A stretch of DNA of 20,624 bases from a virus. Both the position numbers and the translations under genes were made by a program. Positions 15,266 to 20,624 of this stretch are shown one piece after another. The DNA lies in the IMG/VR virus record IMGVR_UViG_3300008012_000257, positions 1 through 20,624 of that record; one strand, written 5' to 3'. Position 1 is the first letter of the stretch; the number at the start of each line of letters is the position of its first letter. Below the pieces are notes generated by a model that saw only the letters and a program-made list of their open reading frames with translations, did not search any database and was not told where the DNA came from.

Positions 15266-16776
15266 CTCCCACGACCTTCAATCAGGTGTAGGTTGTGCTT
15301 GGCACGTGTCATGCCCACATAAAAAGTACGCACCTCACTATCCGGATCATTCATCGTCTGGCAAGCGCGAGACGTTTCAAGCATTAAAGCAACGTTGTCT
15401 GCTTCGCCGCCTTTTGCTTTGTGAATGGTGGATAACTTGATACGCGGGTTCTCAGAGTCGAACTTCTCACCAGCCCGAAGCACGGACTGGATATAGATGC
15501 GATCATTATCTGGAATACGGAGAACGTCGAACCACTGCTTGGGTTCGCCGAACAAATCTTCTGTCTGTTCCATAAGCCGTTGGACATCTGACATGGAGAC
15601 AACATCTTCATTAATCATGCTGTCTATGTGCTTGTCGCCCTGACGACGTATGCGCTTTTCAATATCCATAAAAGCCCACATGTTCTTAAACTCATCACGT
15701 CCCAGACTAGAGCCAGTCGTTAATCTTGTCCATCCCCTTGTTGCGTCTATGATTTTTTGCGATACGCTGAACCCGGAGCCTTGTCGGAAGAACAAAAGCC
15801 CCATCTCTTTCATGCGAGAAGCAACCTGATTGGCAATGTAATTTGTCCGGCACAACACCAGCCACTCCCCCTGGGTCAGGTCGAGTTCATCTAAATTAAA
15901 ATGCCAATTAATTGTACCCTTGCGTTCAGTCGGTTTCCACTGCTTGTACACTCGTTTAGCCACACGACTAATCAAGTGACCCGAAACTCGGTGCACGTCA
16001 AAAGGAACACGATAGCTCTGATCCAGCACTGTTGCATTTTTGCAACGCCCCTTGAAGTCTTCGGGGTCTACGCCCATCCACTCGTATATGCATTGGTCAT
16101 CATCGCCAGCATACACGACTTCTCTTGTGTTCTTCGCCAGCTTATCAACCATCTCCCATTGCAACGGGACAAGGTCTTGTGCCTCATCAACAATCAACAG
16201 GTCAAGATCGGGACAATCGCCGCGTTCAACAAAGTCCTCAATCATGTCGGTAAAATCAATCTTACCCAACTCTTCTTTATAGTCTTGAAGACCTCTGTTA
16301 ATTATCTCAAGCTGTCGATAGTCCAGATTGTTGTAGTTGGTTCTGTTAAACTGGTGCCGAGGGGTCACGCGTCTGACACGAGCCATGTTTATAATCGACA
16401 GATACACATCTCCCGGCGCACCCATGCGAAAGAACTCACCGTCATTCATGTTCATGCTTTTTGTAGAACGAAACTCTACGCCAAGTAATTCCTCCAACCG
16501 CTTATAGTCAGCCGAAGCCATAACATCCTTCGTGCTAAGTCTAAGCTGGTGGAATGCCAACGAGTGAAGCGTACGAAAGTAGGGCATCGATTTTATTTCC
16601 AGCCCCAACTCAGAAGCTGCACGAGTACGCGCTTCCTCCGCTGCTTTCTTACTGAACGACACAAACGCGATACGCTGCGGTGCCACACCCTCACGCAGGC
16701 GTTCCTTCACCAGATTGATCAGCGTATATGTTTTACCTGTTCCGGGCGGTCCCAGTATTGCTCTAGGTTCTATCAT
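15247..16776 (-). CDS. UvrD/Rep/PcrA-type superfamily 1 DNA helicase
   Basis: This 509-aa ATP-driven helicase contains all SF1A motifs in order. Walker A is GPPGTGKT (9-16). Motif Ia lies in FVSFSKKAA (38-46). Motif II is DEAQD (197-201). Motif III is GDDDQCIYEWMG (224-235). Motif IV is DQSYRVP (252-258). Motif V is STIHKAKGGEAD (about 443-456) and motif VI is YVGMTRAKHNL (about 485-495). It is shorter than bacterial UvrD (~720 aa), having reduced 1B/2B insertions, which is usual for phage versions. Its ATG overlaps the 74-aa gene's stop (ATGA), and its own TGA falls within the start region of the polymerase, so the three are translationally coupled. It probably unwinds DNA ahead of the polymerase or processes recombination intermediates. 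No DnaB-type replicative helicase is visible in the window. Confidence 0.93.
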   Translation of the reverse strand: MIEPRAILGPPGTGKTYTLINLVKERLREGVAPQRIAFVSFSKKAAEEARTRAASELGLEIKSMPYFRTLHSLAFHQLRLSTKDVMASADYKRLEELLGVEFRSTKSMNMNDGEFFRMGAPGDVYLSIINMARVRRVTPRHQFNRTNYNNLDYRQLEIINRGLQDYKEELGKIDFTDMIEDFVERGDCPDLDLLIVDEAQDLVPLQWEMVDKLAKNTREVVYAGDDDQCIYEWMGVDPEDFKGRCKNATVLDQSYRVPFDVHRVSGHLISRVAKRVYKQWKPTERKGTINWHFNLDELDLTQGEWLVLCRTNYIANQVASRMKEMGLLFFRQGSGFSVSQKIIDATRGWTRLTTGSSLGRDEFKNMWAFMDIEKRIRRQGDKHIDSMINEDVVSMSDVQRLMEQTEDLFGEPKQWFDVLRIPDNDRIYIQSVLRAGEKFDSENPRIKLSTIHKAKGGEADNVALMLETSRACQTMNDPDSEVRTFYVGMTRAKHNLHLIEGRGRWSFQV

Positions 16777-16997
16777 TCTTCTGTATCCGGATGCACAAAC
16801 ACAGGTGTTGTTTCTCCGACATAGGAACCCTGCACGTTATAGTAAAAGTGATCCCATGCATCTTCTTTGGACATGCCTTCAAACTCCATGAAGATTTGCA
16901 CGACATTTTCTGCGTCGTACACAAACACATCTTCGAACCCACAACGTGAGCCAATACCTATGATCGCTTCGTCAAACTGTTCTGGTAGCTTCATCAT
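16773..16997 (-). CDS. Small acidic protein of unknown function (74 aa) between primase and helicase
   Basis: The product (MMKLPEQFDEAIIGIGSRCG...) is acidic with aromatic residues and no recognised domain. The first ATG (16997) overlaps the primase TGA by one base and lies ten bases after a consensus AGGAGG at 17013-17008 within the primase coding sequence, so this start is preferred over the second Met. Its TGA overlaps the helicase ATG as ATGA. This tight coupling on both sides supports a real gene whose product is made in step with primase and helicase. A partner or regulator of one of them is possible. The function is unknown. Confidence 0.72.
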   Translation of the reverse strand: MMKLPEQFDEAIIGIGSRCGFEDVFVYDAENVVQIFMEFEGMSKEDAWDHFYYNVQGSYVGETTPVFVHPDTEE

Positions 16998-18523
16998 CAG
17001 AAGGGTACCTCCTCTCCACGTACATCGGGTTGCGGTATGTCCGGTTCCGCGCCAAACTCTGGTATCGACCAGACACGAATAACTTTGGACTTGCCTTTGG
17101 TGTCGGCAAAGCGGCGAGACTCACTCGCACTCTTACCGCTGTTCAATTCCTTCAGCCGCTCCTGTATCTGACCACGGGTGTACGCGTTAAAGTTCTTGGC
17201 GCGTAGGAACTCCATGAAGGAGTCGAGACGGAAGTATGTGCGACCCTCTTCTGTCCACGGCTTGCCCAACATAAGTTCTTCAGCCGACTGTGCTTGCACA
17301 CGGCCGTTGCAGAAACCTTCGAGCATGTCCACAAACTGGCCTTTGTAGGTTAGTTCTTCCGGCACCTCGATCACAACCATCTGCTGCATCAAACCATTGA
17401 CAGCCATCTCCCAGTCACTCTTCTTGATTTCGGGGGGCATGAAGTTTAGCTGCTCCATGCAGGCACGTTGGAACCGTTGGAACATCTGCAACTCTTCGGT
17501 GCTAACCTCAATACGTCCGCCGTTCACGTCAACAAACCAGACGCGTGGATCGGCCTCGACAACCGAGAGACCCGTGACTTCGACAGACGAGCCGCCGCCA
17601 ATACCAAACTCACAACGCCGACACGCTGCCTTATCGCAGTGGTCTTTGAACGGTGACTGGTTGCACATGTAGAAGTATTCTTTGCGGTCAATGGACTGCT
17701 GTATTGATACAACCTCCGACGCAGACAGGGGTGGGTTGCAGTATGATTGGTTGTCTTTTTCTAGCTGCTGCTGCCATCCTGTTGGATCTTGCTGCTTGCG
17801 ATAGATAGCCATCTGCGTCATAGCGAGGTTTCGTTCGCCAGAACCGAAAGACTTCATTGCGAGTATGAGTAGGCACGGCGGTGCGCCGGGCAGGTCGGTG
17901 GTGCTGTCGGCCAACTCGATAGATAAAAATTTGTTAGGTGTTACGGCAATCTTTTCAGCTTTGTCGAGAAACTCTTCCAGAGAAAGCTCATTACCCTTCG
18001 CGTCAAGCGCAGGGCGAGTCGTAAGATCAGCGTCAAAATACGGAAGGTTGATGAAGTTACCGACATCGCCACGCTCAACAAGAAGCTGCTCTTGCTTCGG
18101 AAAGATTTCACTGCCGCCATGTCCCAGTATGGCTGCAACCTCTGATAGCTTGTCGCGCATATCCGCCGCAGGAACCCAACCTTTGACAAAGAAATATATG
18201 TGAGCTCCACCAGACTTACTACGGCAAACAACAGCAGGAAGCTTAAGAGAAGCGCACTGCCGAGCAATAGCGTTAAGATCGAGTGGATAAACGTCCACAT
18301 CAATAACGCCGAAACGACAATCATTTCTTTCGGTGATAGGGATAGATCCGACACCCTGCTCTCCGTCCAAGTGCTTCTGTACTAAGGCCTCTGTAAGTGG
18401 CTCTCTGATTATACGCGATTTGGCCTCTTGTTTGCCACCGCGCCGAGAATCCGAAATTGTTGTCTGTCCATGTGCTGCACCGAAACCTTCAAATACAGCC
18501 ATGAACCTTTTGGTAGTGTCCAT
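16997..18523 (-). CDS. Archaeo-eukaryotic-type primase (TOTE/phage AEP) with PriCT-like and Cys-rich segments
   Basis: This 508-aa primase or primase-polymerase has an N-terminal AEP catalytic core. The metal-binding motif is D75-V-D77 (FGVIDVDVYP). The second motif is SKSGGAH108IYFF, and GNFINLPYFD (155-164) closes the core. FGSGERNLAMTQMA through PPLSASEVVSIQQS (about 226-277) resembles a PriCT-type helical domain. A Cys/His cluster follows (C287, H295, C296, C301, C304) that could bind zinc. The C-terminal ~200 residues hold a winged-helix-like block (TEEGRTYFRLDSFMEFLRA) and end in an acidic GEEVPF tip. It lacks a fused helicase domain, so unwinding must come from separate proteins. GAGGG lies five bases before the ATG, directly downstream of an intrinsic terminator. 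It makes primers for the PolA encoded two genes on. The family is sure at AEP level. Confidence 0.87.
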   Translation of the reverse strand: MDTTKRFMAVFEGFGAAHGQTTISDSRRGGKQEAKSRIIREPLTEALVQKHLDGEQGVGSIPITERNDCRFGVIDVDVYPLDLNAIARQCASLKLPAVVCRSKSGGAHIYFFVKGWVPAADMRDKLSEVAAILGHGGSEIFPKQEQLLVERGDVGNFINLPYFDADLTTRPALDAKGNELSLEEFLDKAEKIAVTPNKFLSIELADSTTDLPGAPPCLLILAMKSFGSGERNLAMTQMAIYRKQQDPTGWQQQLEKDNQSYCNPPLSASEVVSIQQSIDRKEYFYMCNQSPFKDHCDKAACRRCEFGIGGGSSVEVTGLSVVEADPRVWFVDVNGGRIEVSTEELQMFQRFQRACMEQLNFMPPEIKKSDWEMAVNGLMQQMVVIEVPEELTYKGQFVDMLEGFCNGRVQAQSAEELMLGKPWTEEGRTYFRLDSFMEFLRAKNFNAYTRGQIQERLKELNSGKSASESRRFADTKGKSKVIRVWSIPEFGAEPDIPQPDVRGEEVPF

Positions 18524-18534
18524 GTCACCCTCTT

Positions 18535-18580
18535 AAAAAATACGGGGTGTGCTTCCTCTTATCCGAAGCAACACACCCCG
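18535..18580 (-). terminator. Intrinsic (rho-independent) terminator between the SSB-like gene and the primase gene
   Basis: Read on the minus strand, a perfect 9-bp GC-rich stem CGGGGTGTG / CACACCCCG (18580-18572 with 18551-18543) closes a loop. Inside the loop GCTTC/GAAGC can add a further helix with a bulge. The stem is followed by TATTTTTTAA, with the T6 run at 18540-18535. This is a clear intrinsic terminator in a 64-base gap inside the replication operon. It should cut, or partly cut, transcription before the primase while allowing high expression of the two upstream genes. Confidence 0.88.
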
Positions 18581-18587
18581 CACCACA

Positions 18588-19391
18588 CTAGAACGGCAGG
18601 TCGTCAGACTCAATAGTCTTAACTGCCGTTTCTAAATCTGGATCTTGTGCTGCCTTAACTTCACCGGCGGTGACCATTCTGGCAAAGTCCTTCGCCTTTT
18701 CGTACAAGGCAGGGTCTTCCACAAATCCAGCTTTGCCGACAATCTTCCAAGACTGCCAGCTACCCATGTCATTAGACCGCTCATCCGTTGACATGTTCCA
18801 TACGATGCCGAAGGACGGAACCTTGAAGGACTTGTCACCCTTCTTAATTTCCTGCATCGCAATCATTGTGTTCCATTGACGGGACACTTTGAGGTTCGAG
18901 GATTTCATATCCAAGATAGCGGTTTGCCAACTGCCGCTTGTCGGATCTTGGATCATGACGTAGTGCTGTGCGGACACAACGAGCTCGTTGCCGTTTGGCA
19001 TCATCTCTTTGTTTCCTTCACGTTTCGCATTCAACACGCTTGGATCGTTCGGTGACAGTTCACCATGGAACCCGCCGCCTTCATCGTATGGAGTAAACTC
19101 CAAATACTTTTTAACGAAACCACACGCGATGATGTTCACACCGTCTTCGGCCTTCCACACCTGGCGAGTGACAGTATTGAATATGTCACCTTGCTCGGCA
19201 CCCTCAATATACTTTTCGTTCTTCTTTTTAAGTTCCGGCGACACCGGTTGAAGAACGCGCAAGAACGGGATTTGCAAATCATCTTGCGTAAAGTTTTCGG
19301 TACCTGCGCCAGCATCCTCTAGGAAGGTATCCAGCATTGCGGCTGGAAGCTGCGCTTCTGCTTTTTTAGTTACTGCTTTAGTTTCACTCAT
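18588..19391 (-). CDS. Putative phage single-stranded DNA-binding protein with SSB-type acidic tip
   Basis: This 267-aa protein matches no classical domain by eye. It belongs to a type seen next to phage replication genes, with IPFLRVLQPVSPEL (41-54) and GDIFNTVT (68-75). The core (about 40-235) alternates beta-type hydrophobic segments (NIIACGFVKKYLEF, FGIVWNM, WQSWKIVGKAGF). The last seven residues are ESDDLPF, closely matching the DDDIPF tip by which bacterial SSBs and phage SSB analogues recruit partner proteins. With the strong terminator right behind it and the operon start two genes upstream, it would be made in large amounts, as expected for an SSB. The start codon is fixed by the 8-base gap to the upstream stop; its RBS is weak. 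The SSB role is an inference from tip, position and expression layout. Confidence 0.68.
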   Translation of the reverse strand: MSETKAVTKKAEAQLPAAMLDTFLEDAGAGTENFTQDDLQIPFLRVLQPVSPELKKKNEKYIEGAEQGDIFNTVTRQVWKAEDGVNIIACGFVKKYLEFTPYDEGGGFHGELSPNDPSVLNAKREGNKEMMPNGNELVVSAQHYVMIQDPTSGSWQTAILDMKSSNLKVSRQWNTMIAMQEIKKGDKSFKVPSFGIVWNMSTDERSNDMGSWQSWKIVGKAGFVEDPALYEKAKDFARMVTAGEVKAAQDPDLETAVKTIESDDLPF

Positions 19392-19399
19392 TTTAGTTT

Positions 19400-19960
19400 C
19401 TACTTTCGTTTGATTTTAGCTTCAGTTCCGACATAAGCCCCGAACATATCGAGGTCTAGTTCGGTTCCCGTCCCCAGCTTGTCTTTAATCCAAGCCTTCA
19501 AAGTGGACGGATGGACGCTCTTTCGATTGTCCGGGTCGAGACCCTGCCTCATGCAGTCGTCTACGAACGCACCAGCTTGGTTATCTTGTCCGCGGCCGAA
19601 GGAAACCTTGACCTCGTTCTTGATAATATCGTCCTCGCCAATGCTGCGGAGGAAGTTAAATGCTTCCTCCTTTCTAGCTTCGGGGATTGAGGCGTACACG
19701 AACTGGTTCAACGAAACGGAGTTACCGTCTACATCGACACGATCCATGCCCATCTCAATCATCTCTGCTGGAATTAGTTCGCGGGTGATACGCTGAAATT
19801 CTTTCTTCGCATCTTTCGCCGCTTGCTCGTGTTGCTCTTGCAGGCTTTGCTGCTGTTGAGCTTCACGAATGAGATTGGATAGCTTTGATCCACTCTCGGT
19901 AGTGACAGTGTCAAACGCTTCTGCATCTGCTGCCATCTGGTCGAATAGGCCATTACTCAT
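19400..19960 (-). CDS. First gene of replication operon: coiled-coil protein of unknown function (186 aa)
   Basis: The start follows a good RBS (AAGGAAG a few bases upstream). Residues ~25-62 form a charged, Gln-rich coiled coil (LIREAQQQQSLQEQHEQAAK). A compact alpha/beta C-terminal part follows, with VHPSTLKAWIKDKL (149-162) and DMFGAYVGTEAKI (171-183). The VHPSTL(K/R)A block and the final FGxYxGxxAKI recur in phage early proteins of unknown function, often beside SSB, recombinase or exonuclease genes. It is followed after eight bases by the SSB-like gene, and both lie upstream of the intrinsic terminator, so they form a two-gene unit. A DNA-binding or replication accessory role is plausible but not shown by any motif. 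Confidence 0.72.
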   Translation of the reverse strand: MSNGLFDQMAADAEAFDTVTTESGSKLSNLIREAQQQQSLQEQHEQAAKDAKKEFQRITRELIPAEMIEMGMDRVDVDGNSVSLNQFVYASIPEARKEEAFNFLRSIGEDDIIKNEVKVSFGRGQDNQAGAFVDDCMRQGLDPDNRKSVHPSTLKAWIKDKLGTGTELDLDMFGAYVGTEAKIKRK

Positions 19961-20095
19961 TTGGCTTCCTTTCTACTCTCTACTTCTCCGTTTATAGCCC
20001 GTCGGCTTTGATGTAGACAGTTCGTCCCAGCTTTTTGGGAGTTAGAGGGAGGGTTCCTATCGCTGGCGGTGATAAGTGATCTATCGATCGCACCG

Positions 20096-20124
20096 TTGAC
20101 GAACCATCTACTATGTCCTATATA
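20096..20124 (+). promoter_or_regulatory. Sigma70-type promoter for the rightward helicase operon
   Basis: TTGACG at 20096-20101 (5/6 to consensus), a 17-base spacer, and TATATA at 20119-20124 (4/6). The predicted start is near 20131, about 37 bases before the SNF2-like gene's ATG. The -10 is shared with the leftward promoter. Confidence 0.65.
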
Positions 20125-20147
20125 AGTTGGGATAACTTAAACGTCAA
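20119..20147 (-). promoter_or_regulatory. Sigma70-type promoter for the leftward replication operon, sharing the same -10
   Basis: On the minus strand, TTGACG (20147-20142), a 17-base spacer, and TATATA (20124-20119). This is the exact mirror of the rightward promoter. The predicted start is near 20112, giving a ~150-base leader before the 186-aa gene. Confidence 0.62.
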
Positions 20148-20168
20148 CCCCTAATCGGATCTATACAC

Positions 20169-20624
20169 ATGTATGAATACAAGACAGAACCATACGACCA
20201 TCAGCGTGATGCGTTCGAAGCCAGCAAAGACAATCTAAACTACGCCTACTTTATGGAGATGGGCTGCGGTAAATCCAAAGTCCTCATTGATAACATGGCA
20301 TACCTATACGAGAATGGTGAAATCGACACCGCCGTTATCGTGGCACCGAAGGGCGTATACCGGAACTGGGTGCTGAAAGAGATACCCATCCATCTGCCAG
20401 AACGAATCGATCACCGTGTATTTACTTGGAGGGCATCGCCAAACAAGGCGCAGAAGAAAGAGTTGGAAGAGGCCACCATCATCGGTGGGCATGACGGGCT
20501 CCGCATCTTGGTTGTAAATGTAGAAGCATTCGCTACCGAAAAGGTCATGCGGTATCTTAGGACATTCCTAAAAGATAGTTACTTTCTCTTGGCGGTAGAT
20601 GAGAGCACTACCATCAAGAATCCC
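20169..20624 (+). CDS. SNF2-like superfamily 2 DNA helicase/translocase, N-terminal part (3' partial)
   Basis: The frame is open from ATG 20169 to the window end (152 codons). It starts MYEYKTEPYDHQRDAFEAS, where the PYDHQ segment is the Q-motif-like adenine contact. Motif I follows as MEMGCGKSK (a GxGKS/T P-loop, with Cys-Gly where SNF2 proteins have Leu-Gly). Motif Ia is VIVAPKGVYRNW, the following part has ILVVNVEAF, and motif II is AVDESTTIKNP, the DE-S/A-xx-IKNP signature typical of SNF2 rather than DEAD-box proteins. It would use ATP to move along or remodel DNA in early infection. No strong Shine-Dalgarno is present (only CGGA about ten bases upstream). It is the first gene of the rightward operon driven from the shared promoter. 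The C-terminal RecA lobe lies beyond the window. Confidence 0.88.
   Translation, partial: MYEYKTEPYDHQRDAFEASKDNLNYAYFMEMGCGKSKVLIDNMAYLYENGEIDTAVIVAPKGVYRNWVLKEIPIHLPERIDHRVFTWRASPNKAQKKELEEATIIGGHDGLRILVVNVEAFATEKVMRYLRTFLKDSYFLLAVDESTTIKNP

Larger units (their letters stand above)
19961..20168. other. Divergent intergenic control region (208 bp)
   Basis: This is the only sizeable non-coding stretch. It holds the shared bidirectional promoter at 20096-20147. To the left of that is an imperfect dyad, CGGTG at 20067-20071 with CACCG at 20091-20095 and GATC-tatc-GATC at 20079-20089 between them, overlapping the rightward -35 edge; it could be an operator. It also holds the ~150-base leader of the leftward operon, with a small hairpin TCCCA/TGGGA at 20025-20040. 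No small ORF of note is seen. Confidence 0.6.

Noticed and set aside
15901-16488. 195-codon open frame on the plus strand
   Set aside because: It is antisense to the SF1 helicase, which has all expected motifs across this stretch; no plausible protein features are visible.
19991-19996. TATAAA on the minus strand in the leader of the replication operon
   Set aside because: No matching -35 at 16-18 bases (TGTCTA only), whereas the symmetric promoter upstream has both elements at optimal spacing.
20025-20040. Hairpin TCCCA/TGGGA as a terminator
   Set aside because: Only five base pairs and no T run after it on either strand.
20127-20135. DnaA-box-like TTATCCCAA (minus strand) as a sign of a replication origin
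   Set aside because: Two mismatches to the consensus, single copy, and it sits in the promoter spacer; no AT-rich unwinding element or repeats accompany it.

Overview
The window looks like the interior of a tailed double-stranded DNA phage genome, most likely a podovirus-like phage of the kind common in marine metagenomes. The evidence is a dense, almost gap-free layout, a block of virion genes on one strand facing a replication block on the other, a P22 gp10-like 'stabilisation' protein, a single very large internal-virion-type protein, and a family A DNA polymerase without a 5' nuclease domain. The marine assignment is an inference from familiar C-terminal motifs in the small structural proteins. 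No terminase, portal, capsid, integrase, tRNA, rRNA, IS element or CRISPR array is visible, so the window is only part of the genome and the host cannot be named.

Left block (1-12835, + strand): the 3' end of a tail-collar/fibre gene, a 99-aa acidic protein, a second tail-collar protein, the stabilisation/tail hub protein carrying two inserted adhesion-like modules, an 83-aa virion protein, three Ala/Gly/Gln-rich proteins (457, 390 and 481 aa) and a 1423-aa protein. The last four resemble the ejection (internal virion) cassette of podoviruses. The block ends with an M15 peptidase endolysin and a PD-(D/E)XK nuclease. Most junctions abut or overlap (TAATG, TAAATG), so this is probably one late operon with translational coupling. 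A TATAAT box inside a small dyad sits in the widest gap of this block before 7700 (about 3690).

Middle block (12878-19960, - strand, read right to left): a 186-aa protein of unknown function, a 267-aa protein ending in an SSB-type acidic tip, an intrinsic terminator, an archaeo-eukaryotic-type primase with PriCT-like and Cys-rich segments, a 74-aa unknown, a UvrD/Rep-type SF1 helicase, DNA polymerase A with 3'-5' exonuclease, and a 145-aa unknown. This is a replication operon. The terminator after the second gene suggests that the SSB-like pair is made in excess over the enzymes downstream.

Right end (19961-20624): a 208-bp divergent intergenic region followed by the start of a SNF2-like SF2 helicase on the + strand, cut by the window edge. 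The intergenic region contains the most striking signal here. Two TTGACG -35 elements lie in exact mirror image around one palindromic TATATA -10, each with a 17-bp spacer, so one site could start both the leftward replication operon and the rightward helicase operon.

No gene-free stretch exceeds 300 bases. I see no anti-phage defence locus or other wholly new multi-gene system. The interest lies in regulatory architecture, the polymerase active site, and protein tails and modules.
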